Below, piece after piece: positions 43,198 to 53,334 of a DNA stretch of 64,000 nucleotides. A program made the translations under genes and the position numbers. Every line of letters begins with the position of its first letter. Position 1 is the first letter of the stretch. The notes under the pieces are model-generated. The model made no database searches and had not been told where the DNA came from. It saw only the letters and a list, made by a program, of their open reading frames with translations. The DNA comes from Pseudotabrizicola sp. (GTDB lineage: Bacteria; Pseudomonadota; Alphaproteobacteria; Rhodobacterales; Rhodobacteraceae), in NCBI RefSeq assembly GCF_030684215.1, contig NZ_JAUXOV010000024.1:124001-188000 (forward strand), in the 5' to 3' direction.

Positions 43198-44445
43198 ATG
43201 ACCCTTTTTGACGCCGAGCTGGAAAGCCGTCTGACCCGCTATGCCGCCATTGACAGCCAGAGCGATGCCGCATCGGCCAGCGGTCCGTCGACGGAAATCC
43301 AGTGGACGATCCTGCGGCTTCTGGCCGTTGAGTTGACCCAGATCGGCGCGGCGGATGTGCGGCTAACCGACTACGGCACCGTGCTTGCCACAATCCCCGG
43401 AACAGCCCCCGGCCCGACGATCGGTTTTCTTGCCCATGTGGATACCGCGCCGCAGTTCAACGCCACAGGCGTCCGGCCCCGTGTGATCCGGGGCTATAAC
43501 GGTGGCGACATCAGCTTTCCCGATGCGCCGGGCCTGACCCTTTCACCGGTCGAGTTTCCCTATCTGGCCGGAAAGCAGGGCCATGACATCATCACCGCCT
43601 CTGGCACCACCCTTCTGGGGGCGGATGACAAGGCGGGCGTCGCCATCATCATGACGGCCGCGCGCCACCTGCTGGAAAACCCGCATATCCCGCACGGCCC
43701 GATCCGCATCGCCTTTACCCCCGATGAGGAAATCGGCCGTGGGGTGGACAAGCGCCTGCCCGCCGATCTTGGCGCTGATTTTGCCTATACCTTTGACGGC
43801 GGTGCAGTCGGCGAGGTGGAGTTTGAAAGTTTTTCTGCCGATGGTGCGGTGGTGACGGTCAGGGGCGTGTCGATCCACCCCGGCTTTGCGGCGGGCAAGA
43901 TGGTGAACGCCATCACCCTTGCGTCCAAGATCATAGCGGCCTTGCCACAGGCGACCATGACGCCGGAAACCACGTCGGACCGCGAGGGGTTTATCCATGC
44001 GACCGATATGACGGGTGGATCATCAGACATGACCCTGCATTTCATTCTGCGCGATTTTGAACGCGACGGGCTGGCGCAAAAGGGCGAAATTCTGCGCCGG
44101 GTATGTGACGCGGTACAGGCAGGCGAGCCAAGGGCCGAGATCACCTGCACCATCACGCCACAATACCGCAACATGCGCTATTGGCTCGAAACCGACATGA
44201 CGCCGGTTGAGCTTGCCCGCCGGGCTTGCGCGCAGATCGGGGTAGAGCCGGTCAGCGTGCCGATCCGCGGCGGCACAGATGGGTCACGCCTGACCGAAAT
44301 GGGGGTGCCCTGCCCCAATCTGTTCACCGGCATGCAGAATATCCATGGCCCGATGGAATGGGTTTCGGTGCAGGATATGGCCCAGGCGACGCAGCTTTGC
44401 CTTGCGCTGGTCAAGGAGGCGTCAACCGGCGCTGTTCCGGCGTGA
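43198..44445 (+). CDS. pepT: Peptidase T (tripeptide aminopeptidase)
   Basis: A 415-residue M20-family zinc peptidase of normal length. Metal and catalytic residues are recognisable: His in LAHVDTAPQFN, Asp in GADDKAG, the Glu pair in TPDEEIGRG, Asp in YTFDGG and the C-terminal His in NIHGPMEW. It removes the N-terminal residue from tripeptides in the cytoplasm. The methyltransferase gene follows 40 bp downstream. Confidence 0.95.
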   Translation: MTLFDAELESRLTRYAAIDSQSDAASASGPSTEIQWTILRLLAVELTQIGAADVRLTDYGTVLATIPGTAPGPTIGFLAHVDTAPQFNATGVRPRVIRGYNGGDISFPDAPGLTLSPVEFPYLAGKQGHDIITASGTTLLGADDKAGVAIIMTAARHLLENPHIPHGPIRIAFTPDEEIGRGVDKRLPADLGADFAYTFDGGAVGEVEFESFSADGAVVTVRGVSIHPGFAAGKMVNAITLASKIIAALPQATMTPETTSDREGFIHATDMTGGSSDMTLHFILRDFERDGLAQKGEILRRVCDAVQAGEPRAEITCTITPQYRNMRYWLETDMTPVELARRACAQIGVEPVSVPIRGGTDGSRLTEMGVPCPNLFTGMQNIHGPMEWVSVQDMAQATQLCLALVKEASTGAVPA

Positions 44446-44485
44446 GCGCTGGCGAAGACCGCCGAAAGGCTGGATAAGCGCCGCC

Positions 44486-45154
44486 ATGGCTCATCCCATC
44501 TCTCCCTATATGGTCCCCGGCTTTTACGACACCGCCCTCGCCAAAGGCCGACACCGAGACATTGTCGGCGGGCGGTGGGACGAAACCGGACGCATCCAGA
44601 TGCAGATCCTGCGCGACGCCGGGATGCAGCCGCATCACCGCCTGCTGGATATCGGCGCGGGCAGTCTGCGGCTGGGGTGCAAGGCCGTGCCCTATCTGAA
44701 CCCCGGCCACTATTGGGCCACGGACGCCAGCCGCGCACTTATGCTGCGGGGGCGCGGCGTGGAACTGGGCGATCCCGCCCGCCTGCCGGAAGATCACCTG
44801 ATCGAGGACAGCGGCTTCAGCCTGCCCGGTATCCCGCCCGATATTGACTTTGCCATCGCGTTTGGCGTCTTTACCCACCTGCCGCTTGACGTGCTGGATG
44901 CGGCCTTGGCCCGAATGCGCCCGCGTTTGCCCAATCTGCGGCGCTTGCTTTTTACCGTGTTCATGTCGCCCGACGCCAAGACCGGCCCTTTGCGGCAAGC
45001 AGATGGGGTTGTTACCCACCCGGACCGGCCCCCATACCATTTTGACCGCATGCAGGTGGAGCAGATCTGCGCGCGGACAGGCTGGGATGCAAAACCAGAT
45101 GGCATTATGCTGCCCCGTGGTCAGGTTCTCATTGCGGCAACCTCCCGCATGTGA
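44486..45154 (+). CDS. Class-I SAM-dependent methyltransferase
   Basis: A 222-residue protein with the SAM-binding motif LLDIGAGSLRLG (about 54-65) and an acidic second motif in YWATDAS. The middle IAFGVFTHLPLDVLDAAL is the usual motif-4 and motif-5 region of Methyltransf_11/25 types. The ATG at 44486 is supported because the frame upstream to 44345 overlaps pepT antisense-like sequence. The substrate is unknown; proteins of this kind in Rhodobacteraceae are often linked to surface polysaccharides or small metabolites. Confidence 0.82.
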   Translation: MAHPISPYMVPGFYDTALAKGRHRDIVGGRWDETGRIQMQILRDAGMQPHHRLLDIGAGSLRLGCKAVPYLNPGHYWATDASRALMLRGRGVELGDPARLPEDHLIEDSGFSLPGIPPDIDFAIAFGVFTHLPLDVLDAALARMRPRLPNLRRLLFTVFMSPDAKTGPLRQADGVVTHPDRPPYHFDRMQVEQICARTGWDAKPDGIMLPRGQVLIAATSRM

Positions 45155-45218
45155 GGCCAGACGAATCAGCCCGGATCATCCCGGCAGGTCTGTGAATTCG
45201 GCAGCTGGACAACGCCAG

Positions 45219-45268
45219 TGATCACAGCGCGGAATTTCGTGATCACACCCCTTGATCGTGTGATCACA
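45219..45268. promoter_or_regulatory. Three TGATCACA sites phased at exactly 21 bp upstream of sucC
   Basis: TGATCACA occurs at 45219-45226, 45240-45247 and 45261-45268, each on the same strand, 21 bp apart and therefore on one face of the helix. The array ends 108 bp before the sucC start. This is a strong operator candidate for the TCA operon; the binding protein is not identified. Confidence 0.7.
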
Positions 45269-45376
45269 AATGCCGGATTTTGTCTCCGTTTTGCGCTAAC
45301 AGCCACAAACCCGTTTGGTCACAGTGCAAATTCATGGCATTAGGCGTCAAAATTCACGACCCAGAGGACGCGATCC

Positions 45377-46570
45377 ATGAACATCCACGAATATCAGGCC
45401 AAGGCACTTCTGCGGGCCTACGGGGTTCCCGTTTCAGACGGGCGCGTTGTGTTGAAAGCCGAAGAGGCAAAAACCGCCGCCGGAGAGATGGACGGGCCGC
45501 TTTGGGTCGTCAAAGCACAGATCCACGCCGGTGGTCGCGGTAAAGGGTCGTTCAAAGAGCCCGAAGCTGGCGAAAAGGGCGGTGTCCGCCTTGCCCGCTC
45601 GGTCGGTGAAGCTGCCGAGTTCGCGCGCCAGATGCTGGGTCGTACCCTTGTGACCGTGCAAACCGGTGATGCGGGCAAGCAGGTGAACCGCATCTATATC
45701 GAAGACGGTTCCGACATTGAGCGCGAATTGTATCTTGCCTTGCTGATCGACCGTCAGACCAGCCGGATTTCCATCGTCTGCTCGACCGAAGGCGGCATGA
45801 GCATCGAAGACGTGGCCCATGACACACCCGAAAAGATCCTGTCCTTCACCGTTGATCCGGCGGCAGGCTATTCCGACTTCCACGGCCGCCGCGTGGCCTT
45901 CTCTCTGGGCCTGACCGGCAACCAGATCAAGCAGTGCGGCCAGATCGTGAAGAACCTGTACCGGCTGTTCGTCGACAAAGACATGGACATGCTGGAGATC
46001 AACCCGCTGGTCGTCATGAAAGACGGCAACATGAAGCTTCTGGATGCCAAGATGGCGTTTGACGGCAACGCCATGTATCGCCACCCCGACATCGCCGCAC
46101 TGCGCGACGAAACCGAAGAAGATCCCAAGGAACTGGCCGCGTCGAAGTTCGACCTGAACTATATCGCGCTGGATGGCGAGATCGGCTGCATGGTCAACGG
46201 CGCCGGTCTGGCGATGGCCACGATGGACATTATCAAGCTTTATGGCGCCGAACCTGCGAACTTTCTTGACGTAGGGGGCGGTGCCACGAAAGAAAAGGTG
46301 ACCGAGGCTTTCAAGATCATCACCTCTGACCCGAATGTAAAAGGTATCCTTGTGAACATTTTCGGCGGCATCATGCGCTGTGACATCATCGCCGAAGGCG
46401 TGATCGCAGCTGTGAAGGAAGTCGGTTTGCAGGTTCCGCTGGTGGTCCGGCTTGAGGGCACGAATGTGGAACTCGGTAAAGACATCATCCGAAACTCTGG
46501 CCTGAATGTGATTGCCGCAGACAACCTGTCGGACGCGGCACAGAAGATTGTAAAAGCAGTAAAAGGGTAA
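45377..46570 (+). CDS. sucC: Succinyl-CoA synthetase, beta subunit
   Basis: A 397-residue ATP-grasp subunit of normal length. The N-terminal [18 protein letters not shown] is family-typical, and the C-terminal ligase-CoA region [16 protein letters not shown] and [12 protein letters not shown] is complete. With SucD it interconverts succinyl-CoA and succinate with nucleotide triphosphate formation in the TCA cycle. It is the first gene of the sucCDAB-lpd run. Two small exported proteins are encoded between it and sucD, unlike the tightly joined sucCD of many bacteria. Confidence 0.97.
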   Translation: MNIHEYQAKALLRAYGVPVSDGRVVLKAEEAKTAAGEMDGPLWVVKAQIHAGGRGKGSFKEPEAGEKGGVRLARSVGEAAEFARQMLGRTLVTVQTGDAGKQVNRIYIEDGSDIERELYLALLIDRQTSRISIVCSTEGGMSIEDVAHDTPEKILSFTVDPAAGYSDFHGRRVAFSLGLTGNQIKQCGQIVKNLYRLFVDKDMDMLEINPLVVMKDGNMKLLDAKMAFDGNAMYRHPDIAALRDETEEDPKELAASKFDLNYIALDGEIGCMVNGAGLAMATMDIIKLYGAEPANFLDVGGGATKEKVTEAFKIITSDPNVKGILVNIFGGIMRCDIIAEGVIAAVKEVGLQVPLVVRLEGTNVELGKDIIRNSGLNVIAADNLSDAAQKIVKAVKG

Positions 46571-46575
46571 ACTTC

Positions 46576-46776
46576 ATGCGTATCTCTCTCGTTTCTGGTT
46601 TCGCCTGCCTGTCGCTCCTTGCGGCATGCGGTGGCGGTGCGGGCAGCAATGTTCGCGACGACGGCGATCACGTTCCCGTCTGCCAAGAGCAGTCGGATTG
46701 GGCGCGGTCGGGCAAGGTCCCAACGGGCGAGATCGCAATTTCCTGCCCCGATCACGGGATCGGTGATTACCAGTAA
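46576..46776 (+). CDS. Small lipoprotein between sucC and sucD
   Basis: A 66-residue protein with lipobox LLAAC (Cys18) followed by GGGAGS and a short polar part containing two cysteines (PVCQEQ and SCPDHG). AAGGG is eight bases before the ATG, which lies 5 bp after the sucC stop, so it is co-transcribed and probably translated at good level. I recognise no family. A small periplasmic lipoprotein in a TCA operon is unusual. Confidence 0.8.
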   Translation: MRISLVSGFACLSLLAACGGGAGSNVRDDGDHVPVCQEQSDWARSGKVPTGEIAISCPDHGIGDYQ

Positions 46777-46847
46777 CACCCGTCGCAGCGCGGCAAGGCT
46801 GACAAGCCGCCTGCGGCATTGAATCGTGCACACAAAAGGACTTTGAA

Positions 46848-47339
46848 TTGCCCCCTCGCATCACCCCCGTCTTGTTCGGTCTTGGTTTTGGCCTTGTGTT
46901 GGCCTTTGGGCCCGTTGCCGCTCAGGATGCTGATCCCGTCGGGCAACTGGTGGAAGGCTACGTCGCCTGCCTGATGGGCGATGGCGACACTGATATCGTC
47001 GAGGAACTCCTCGCCGACAGCGGCTGGAGCACGGAACCGGGCGAGGATGGTCTGATCAGCTTTCAACCCGGTATCGGCGAGGCAACCTTTGCCTATGTGG
47101 CCGACGACGGCAGTTTTTGCCATGTCGAAAGCACCGTGGTTGACAGCGCCACAGCCTCCGAGGTGTTGGCCGCAACGCTGGACAGCGCCGGGATGACCGG
47201 GGTCGAATACGAAAAGGATTCCATGGGCTGCACGCTTTTGCGTCTGGCCGATGGCCGCGGCATCACGATTACCTCGGGCGGCAACGACCCGATTTGCGGA
47301 TCGGACACCGACAGCGGTGTGCGCTTCGCCACCGAATGA
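46848..47339 (+). CDS. Secreted protein of unknown function between sucC and sucD
   Basis: A 163-residue protein with a signal peptide (cleavage near VAA, about residue 25). The mature part is acidic with four cysteines ([19 protein letters not shown] and PICGSD), probably two disulfides. The start is TTG at 46848, supported by AAAAGGA seven bases upstream and by the signal peptide beginning there. I recognise no domain. It lies 63 bp before sucD. The acidic, disulfide-containing design suggests a periplasmic or secreted protein. Confidence 0.78.
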   Translation: MPPRITPVLFGLGFGLVLAFGPVAAQDADPVGQLVEGYVACLMGDGDTDIVEELLADSGWSTEPGEDGLISFQPGIGEATFAYVADDGSFCHVESTVVDSATASEVLAATLDSAGMTGVEYEKDSMGCTLLRLADGRGITITSGGNDPICGSDTDSGVRFATE

Positions 47340-47402
47340 ACCATTCATGGGGCCGGATTAGTCGGCCCTGACCTAACGTCGCTAACCGAAGGAACGCCTA
47401 CG

Positions 47403-48287
47403 ATGGCCGTACTCGTCAATGAAAACACCAAGCTGATCTGCCAGGGCTTTACCGGCAGCCAGGGCACGTTCCATTCGGAACAGGCCATTGCTTACGGCAC
47501 CAAGATGGTCGGCGGCGTGACACCCGGAAAAGGTGGCACGACCCATCTTAACCTGCCGGTATTCAATTCGGTGCATGAAGCGAAAGCCATGACCCAAGCG
47601 AACGCCACCGTAATCTATGTCCCGCCACCCTTTGCCGCCGATTCCATCCTTGAGGCGATCGATGCCGAGCTGGAACTGATTGTCTGCATCACCGAAGGCA
47701 TCCCGGTGCTGGACATGATGAAGGTAAAGCGCGCGCTGCAAGGGTCAAAATCGCGCCTGATCGGGCCGAACTGCCCCGGTGTCATCACACCTGATGCGTG
47801 CAAAATCGGCATCATGCCGGGCCATATCCACCGCCGCGGCAGCGTGGGCGTTGTGTCACGCTCGGGCACCCTGACCTATGAGGCTGTGAAGCAGACCACC
47901 GATCTGGGCCTTGGCCAGTCCACTGCTGTCGGCATTGGCGGCGACCCGATCAAGGGCACCGAACATATTGACGTGCTGGAAATGTTCCTTGCCGACCCGG
48001 AAACTCAGTCGATCATCATGATCGGCGAAATCGGCGGCTCGGCCGAAGAAGAAGCTGCGCAGTTCCTCGCGGATGAGAAAAAGCGCGGCCGCTGGAAGCC
48101 GACCGCTGGTTTCATCGCTGGCCGCACCGCCCCTCCGGGTCGTCGCATGGGCCATGCCGGGGCCATCGTGGCTGGCGGCAAGGGCGACGCGGAATCGAAG
48201 ATCGAAGCCATGCGCAGTGCAGGCATCATCGTCGCAGACAGCCCGGCCACGCTGGGTGAGGCTGTGATGAAAGCTTTGGGTAAGTAA
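47403..48287 (+). CDS. sucD: Succinyl-CoA synthetase, alpha subunit
   Basis: A 294-residue subunit of normal length. The CoA-binding region starts [21 protein letters not shown], and the phosphorylated His251 lies in [13 protein letters not shown]. It pairs with SucC. AAGGAA precedes the ATG. A 53-residue membrane protein gene begins 3 bp after its stop, followed by sucA. Confidence 0.97.
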   Translation: MAVLVNENTKLICQGFTGSQGTFHSEQAIAYGTKMVGGVTPGKGGTTHLNLPVFNSVHEAKAMTQANATVIYVPPPFAADSILEAIDAELELIVCITEGIPVLDMMKVKRALQGSKSRLIGPNCPGVITPDACKIGIMPGHIHRRGSVGVVSRSGTLTYEAVKQTTDLGLGQSTAVGIGGDPIKGTEHIDVLEMFLADPETQSIIMIGEIGGSAEEEAAQFLADEKKRGRWKPTAGFIAGRTAPPGRRMGHAGAIVAGGKGDAESKIEAMRSAGIIVADSPATLGEAVMKALGK

Positions 48288-48290
48288 AAC

Positions 48291-48452
48291 ATGCGTCAGA
48301 ACAGAGAACAGGTCATGGACAAGCGGGCAATCGCGGGCATGGTATCTTTTTCTGCTCTGACCGTGTTTTTGGGGTTGGCGTTGTGCTTTTCTGGTGACCG
48401 GGCACAGACCAACACCGCACTGACCGAGGCTGTTTTACGCCTGTTAGAGTAA
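48291..48452 (+). CDS. Small single-span membrane protein between sucD and sucA
   Basis: A 53-residue frame starting ATG 48291 (MRQNREQVMDKRAIAG), 3 bp after sucD. One hydrophobic helix (about residues 14-36: VSFSALTVFLGLALC) is preceded by positive charges, then a short polar C terminus (TEAVLRLLE). An internal ATG at 48315 is an alternative start. Its position and composition argue for a real gene that common length cut-offs would skip. I recognise no family. Confidence 0.6.
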   Translation: MRQNREQVMDKRAIAGMVSFSALTVFLGLALCFSGDRAQTNTALTEAVLRLLE

Positions 48453-48530
48453 CAAAACCATGTGGGGGCCAGCAGCGCCGCAGGTGCAGGCCCCCCACCC
48501 ATTCGGCGCCACCGAGGAGAGGTGCAAGAT

Positions 48531-51491
48531 ATGACCGAGCAATCCCCCAACAGCCAATTCCGCGCAGGCTCTTTCCTTGACGGGGCCAATGCCGACTATA
48601 TCGACCAGTTGCAGGCCAGTTATGCCGCCGACCCATCATCGGTTGATGCGCAATGGGCCGCGTTTTTCCGTGACCTTGGCGAAAGCGAAATTGATGCCAA
48701 GCGCGCCGCCCAAGGCCCAAGCTGGGCCCGCGCCGATTGGCCGCCGATGCCAATGGACGACCTGACCGGCGCCCTGACCGGCGAATGGCCCGTGGCCGCC
48801 CCGGCAAAAGAGGGCCGCGCCGCTGCCGCAAAGATTGCGGCCAAAGCCGAGGAAAAAGGCGTTTCGCTGTCAGATACGCAGGTGCAACGTGCCGTACTGG
48901 ACAGCATCCGCGCCCTGATGATCATTCGCGCCTACCGTATCCGCGGCCATCTGATTGCCGACGTTGATCCGCTGAACATGCGTGACCAGACCCCGCACCC
49001 GGAACTGGACCCGGGTTCTTACGGCTTTACCGACGCCGACATGGATCGCCCCATCTTCATCGACAACGTGCTGGGTCTGGAAGTCGCCTCGATGCGGCAG
49101 ATCATGGATATCGTGAAACGCACCTATTGCGGCACTTTCGCGCTGCAATACATGCATATTTCCGATCCCGAACAAGCAAGCTGGCTGAAGGAACGGATCG
49201 AAGGCTACGGTAAGGAAATCCAGTTCACCCGCGAAGGCCGCCGCGCCATCCTGAACAAGCTGGTCGAGGCCGAAGGCTTTGAGAAGTTCCTCCATGTCAA
49301 ATACATGGGCACCAAGCGGTTCGGCCTTGATGGCGGCGAAGCGCTGATCCCAGCGATGGAAGCGATCATCAAGCGTGGTGGTCAACTGGGTCTGAAAGAG
49401 GTCGTGGTCGGGATGCCGCACCGGGGCCGTTTGTCGGTGCTGGCCAATGTGATGGGCAAGCCCTACCGCGCCATTTTCCACGAATTTCAGGGCGGATCTT
49501 ACAAACCCGAAGATGTGGATGGCTCGGGCGATGTGAAATATCACCTCGGCGCGTCGTCAGACCGTGAGTTTGATGGCAATAAGGTGCACCTGTCGCTGAC
49601 CGCCAACCCAAGCCACCTTGAGGCGGTAAACCCGGTGGTTCTGGGCAAGGTCCGCGCCAAGCAGGACCAGTTCAACGACACCGAACGCACCATGGTCTTG
49701 CCGATCCTGCTGCACGGCGATGCAGCCTTTGCCGGTCAGGGCGTTGTGGCGGAATGCTTTGGCCTGTCGGGCCTGAAAGGCCACCGCACCGTCGGCACCA
49801 TCCATATCGTGGTGAACAACCAGATCGGGTTTACCACCGCGCCCGCGTTCAGCCGGTCGTCGCCCTATCCGACCGACATCGCCCTGATGGTCGAAGCGCC
49901 GATCTTCCACGTCAACGGCGACGACCCCGAGGCGGTGGTGCACGCCGCCAAGGTCGCAATCGAATTCCGCCAGAAGTTCCACAAGGATGTGGTGCTGGAC
50001 ATCTTCTGCTACCGCCGCTTTGGTCACAACGAAGGCGACGAGCCGATGTTCACCAACCCGGCGATGTATAACGCGATCAAAAAGCACAAGACCACGCTAC
50101 AGCTTTACACCGAGCGTCTGGTCAAGGACGGGCTAATCCCTGAGGGCGAGATCGAGGATATGAAAGCCTCTTTCCAGGCCCGCCTGAATGAGGAATTCGA
50201 CTCGGGCAAAAGCTTCAAGCCCAACAAGGCCGACTGGCTGGATGGTCGCTGGTCAGGGTTTGAGCGCGAGCGCGAGGAATATCAACCCGGTGATACCGCG
50301 ATCAAGCCCGAAACCATGGCAGAAATCGGGGCGGCGCTCAGCCGCTCTCCAGACGGCTTTGATCTGCACAAGACCGTTGGTCGTCTTCTGGACAACAAGG
50401 CCAAGATGTTTGCCGACGGCAAGGGTTTTGACTGGGCAACGGCAGAGGCGCTGGCGTTCGGCAGTCTGGTCACCGAAGGCGTCCCGGTGCGTCTGTCTGG
50501 GCAGGATTGCACACGCGGCACCTTCAGCCACCGCCATTCAGGTCTGGTCGATCAGTCAACCGAAGAGCGCTTCTATCCGCTGAATCACATCCGTACCGGC
50601 CAGTCGCGGTATGAGGTGATCGACTCGATGCTGTCGGAATATGCTGTGCTTGGGTTCGAATATGGCTACTCGCTTTCAGAACCTAACGCGCTGACCCTGT
50701 GGGAAGCACAGTTTGGCGACTTTGCGAACGGCGCGCAGATCATGTTCGACCAGTTCATCAATTCGGGCGAATCCAAGTGGTTGCGGATGTCGGGCCTCGT
50801 CTGCCTGCTGCCGCATGGCTATGAAGGTCAGGGGCCGGAACACTCGTCCGCGCGTCCGGAACGCTTCCTGCAAATGTCGGCAAATGACAACTGGATCGTG
50901 GCCAACGTCTCGACGCCCGCGAACTATTTCCACATCCTGCGCCGCCAGATTCACCGCAGTTTCCGCAAACCGTTGATCCTGATGACGCCGAAATCGTTGC
51001 TGCGTCACCCGATGGCGGTGTCCGATACCGCCGATTTCACCACCGGCAGCCAGTTCCACCGCGTGCTGTGGGATGATGCACAAAAGGGTCACTCTGACCT
51101 GACGCTGAAACCTGACGCAAAGATCAAGCGCGTCGTGATGTGTTCGGGCAAGGTCTACTATGACCTGCTGGCCGAACGCGACAAGCGCGGCGCGGATGAT
51201 ATCTATCTTATGCGTCTGGAACAGTTCTACCCCTTCCCTGTCCAATCGCTGTCCAAAGAGCTGGAACGCTTCAAGGGTGCCGAAATCATCTGGTGTCAGG
51301 AAGAGCCAAAGAACCAAGGCTACTGGACCTTTGTTGAGCCCAATATCGAATGGGTCCTGAGCAAGATCGGGGCCACCCAGTCCCGCGCCCGGTATGTGGG
51401 CCGCTCTGCTTCGGCATCGCCTGCAACGGGTCTCGCCAGCCGCCACAAGATGGAACAAGACGCCCTCGTGTCCGAGGCGCTGACACTCTGA
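48531..51491 (+). CDS. sucA: 2-oxoglutarate dehydrogenase E1 component
   Basis: A 986-residue thiamine-diphosphate enzyme of normal length. The N-terminal [14 protein letters not shown] is the E2-binding segment. The catalytic core contains [33 protein letters not shown] (TPP/magnesium site) and [20 protein letters not shown]. It decarboxylates 2-oxoglutarate and passes the succinyl group to SucB. ATG 48531 has GAGGAGAGG upstream; the frame to 48462 lacks family similarity. Confidence 0.97.
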   Translation: MTEQSPNSQFRAGSFLDGANADYIDQLQASYAADPSSVDAQWAAFFRDLGESEIDAKRAAQGPSWARADWPPMPMDDLTGALTGEWPVAAPAKEGRAAAAKIAAKAEEKGVSLSDTQVQRAVLDSIRALMIIRAYRIRGHLIADVDPLNMRDQTPHPELDPGSYGFTDADMDRPIFIDNVLGLEVASMRQIMDIVKRTYCGTFALQYMHISDPEQASWLKERIEGYGKEIQFTREGRRAILNKLVEAEGFEKFLHVKYMGTKRFGLDGGEALIPAMEAIIKRGGQLGLKEVVVGMPHRGRLSVLANVMGKPYRAIFHEFQGGSYKPEDVDGSGDVKYHLGASSDREFDGNKVHLSLTANPSHLEAVNPVVLGKVRAKQDQFNDTERTMVLPILLHGDAAFAGQGVVAECFGLSGLKGHRTVGTIHIVVNNQIGFTTAPAFSRSSPYPTDIALMVEAPIFHVNGDDPEAVVHAAKVAIEFRQKFHKDVVLDIFCYRRFGHNEGDEPMFTNPAMYNAIKKHKTTLQLYTERLVKDGLIPEGEIEDMKASFQARLNEEFDSGKSFKPNKADWLDGRWSGFEREREEYQPGDTAIKPETMAEIGAALSRSPDGFDLHKTVGRLLDNKAKMFADGKGFDWATAEALAFGSLVTEGVPVRLSGQDCTRGTFSHRHSGLVDQSTEERFYPLNHIRTGQSRYEVIDSMLSEYAVLGFEYGYSLSEPNALTLWEAQFGDFANGAQIMFDQFINSGESKWLRMSGLVCLLPHGYEGQGPEHSSARPERFLQMSANDNWIVANVSTPANYFHILRRQIHRSFRKPLILMTPKSLLRHPMAVSDTADFTTGSQFHRVLWDDAQKGHSDLTLKPDAKIKRVVMCSGKVYYDLLAERDKRGADDIYLMRLEQFYPFPVQSLSKELERFKGAEIIWCQEEPKNQGYWTFVEPNIEWVLSKIGATQSRARYVGRSASASPATGLASRHKMEQDALVSEALTL

Positions 51492-51564
51492 ACGCCGCGG
51501 GGCCACCGTCTGGCCCCGCCCGCCCCTGTCAAAAACGCCCGAAGCGGCGTGGAGGAAGACAAAG

Positions 51565-52785
51565 ATGACTGACGTAATGGTTCCCGCCCTTGGTGAATCG
51601 GTTTCCGAGGCCACCGTATCGACCTGGTTCAAAAAGGTCGGCGACGTCGTGAAACAAGACGAAATGCTGTGCGAACTTGAAACCGACAAAGTCTCGGTAG
51701 AGGTTCCTGCCCCGGCATCTGGCGTTCTGGCCGAAATTCTTGCGCCAGAGGGGGCCACAGTAGCCGCCAACGCCCGGCTTGGGATCATCTCCGAAGGTGC
51801 CGCCGCCCCGGCTGACAAGGCAGAGCCAAAGGCCAAAGACGCCGAGGCGGTAAATTCGCCGGGGGCCGGCCCGGAAACCCTGACCGAGCGCAAAGATGTA
51901 GAAGATGCGCCATCGGCCAAAAAAGCCCTGGCAGAAGCGGGCCTCTCGCGCGATCAGGTGCAGGGTTCGGGCCGTGATGGCCGCGTGATGAAAGAAGATG
52001 TCGCAAAGGCCGCAAGCGCCCCCACCGCATCGGCAGCGCCTGCCCCGGTTGCCGTGCCGCGTGGCCCGGTCAACACCGATGACGCCAGCCGCGAAGAGCG
52101 CGTGAAGATGACCCGGCTGCGCGCCACCATCGCGCGCCGCCTGAAAGACGCGCAAAACACCGCCGCCATGCTGACCACCTATAACGAGGTGGACATGTCG
52201 GGCATCATGGGCCTGCGCAACGAATACAAAGACGCGTTCGAGAAAAAGCACGGCGTCAAGCTGGGCTTCATGTCTTTCTTCGTCAAAGCCTGCACCCATG
52301 CCCTGAAAGAAGTGCCCGAGGTCAACGCCGAGATCGACGGCGGCGACGTGATCTACAAGCATTACGTCCATATGGGCGTAGCGGTTGGCACGCCGAATGG
52401 TCTGGTCGTTCCGGTCGTGCGCGACGCCGATCAGATGGGGTTCGCTCAGATCGAGAAGAAGATCGCCGAACTCGGCCTGCGCGCCCGCGATGGCAAACTG
52501 TCGATGGCCGAAATGCAGGGTGGCAGCTTCACCATCTCCAACGGTGGCGTCTATGGCTCGCTCATGTCTTCGCCGATCCTGAACCCGCCGCAATCGGGCA
52601 TCCTTGGCATGCACAAGATTCAGGACCGCCCAGTGGTCGTAAACGGCCAGATCGTAATCCGCCCGATGATGTATCTTGCGCTGTCCTATGATCACCGGAT
52701 TGTGGACGGCAAAGGGGCGGTGACGTTCCTTGTGCGCGTCAAAGAGGCGCTGGAAGACCCGCGCCGCCTGCTGATGGATCTGTAA
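51565..52785 (+). CDS. sucB: 2-oxoglutarate dehydrogenase E2 (dihydrolipoyl succinyltransferase)
   Basis: A 406-residue E2. The N-terminal lipoyl domain has the lipoylated lysine in [15 protein letters not shown] (about residue 43). An alanine- and proline-rich linker, the E1/E3-binding domain (about 110-150: [23 protein letters not shown]) and the C-terminal acyltransferase follow, with the catalytic HRIVDG near the end. GAGGAA lies before the ATG. A MAPEG gene separates it from lpd. Confidence 0.97.
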   Translation: MTDVMVPALGESVSEATVSTWFKKVGDVVKQDEMLCELETDKVSVEVPAPASGVLAEILAPEGATVAANARLGIISEGAAAPADKAEPKAKDAEAVNSPGAGPETLTERKDVEDAPSAKKALAEAGLSRDQVQGSGRDGRVMKEDVAKAASAPTASAAPAPVAVPRGPVNTDDASREERVKMTRLRATIARRLKDAQNTAAMLTTYNEVDMSGIMGLRNEYKDAFEKKHGVKLGFMSFFVKACTHALKEVPEVNAEIDGGDVIYKHYVHMGVAVGTPNGLVVPVVRDADQMGFAQIEKKIAELGLRARDGKLSMAEMQGGSFTISNGGVYGSLMSSPILNPPQSGILGMHKIQDRPVVVNGQIVIRPMMYLALSYDHRIVDGKGAVTFLVRVKEALEDPRRLLMDL

Positions 52786-52859
52786 TCTGGCGGGGCGGGG
52801 TGAACCCCGCCCTACCACACCCGTAAGGCGGGGTTCACCCGCTCCAACCAAGGCGTGTC

Positions 52860-53255
52860 ATGACACCCGAACTCACCGTCCTCGCCCTTGCTGGCCTTCT
52901 GCAAGCCGTGCAGTTCGTCCTGTTTGCCGTGCCCGCCAACCTTGAACTCGGCACCGGCTACACCTCGAGCGCGCGCGACCGTCCGCCATCCCGGCAGTTG
53001 TCCGAACGGACAGCCCGCCTGCAACGCGCCCTGAACAACCATTTCGAAGCGCTGATCCTGTTCACTCTCGCCGTAACAGTCGTGACCCTGGGCCAGCAAT
53101 CCACCCCCGTCACCCAAGCCGCCGCTTGGGTCTATCTGGTCGCGCGCATCCTTTACATCCCCGCCTATGCCCTTGGCCTGCGCCCCTGGCGCTCGTTCAT
53201 CTGGGTTATTGGCTTTCTCGCAACCCTCACGATGATCGTGGCAGCCTTGCTCTGA
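52860..53255 (+). CDS. MAPEG-family membrane protein
   Basis: A 131-residue protein with four hydrophobic helices. It has the MAPEG signature near the second helix ([20 protein letters not shown], with the conserved Asn, His and Glu) and [25 protein letters not shown] proteins include glutathione-dependent membrane enzymes, but bacterial members are mostly uncharacterised. It sits between sucB (74 bp before) and lpd, with a dispersed hairpin repeat just after it, so lpd may be uncoupled. Confidence 0.88.
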   Translation: MTPELTVLALAGLLQAVQFVLFAVPANLELGTGYTSSARDRPPSRQLSERTARLQRALNNHFEALILFTLAVTVVTLGQQSTPVTQAAAWVYLVARILYIPAYALGLRPWRSFIWVIGFLATLTMIVAALL

Positions 53256-53258
53256 CCC

Positions 53259-53306
53259 TTTCATCTTGGCAAAAATACTCTGGGGGTCCGGGGGCAAAGC
53301 CCCCGG
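53259..53306 (+). repeat. Dispersed AAATACTC element with G-rich hairpin, full copy
   Basis: Starts with 22 bases identical to the reverse complement of 42994-43015 and continues GGGGGTCCGGGGGC into a perfect hairpin, CCGGGGGC (53288-53295), AAA, GCCCCCGG (53299-53306). It lies 28 bp before the lpd start, in the transcript leader, and may limit read-through from sucB and MAPEG. Confidence 0.8.
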
Positions 53307-53334
53307 TTCTGTCCCCCAAAAAAGGAGACGACCC

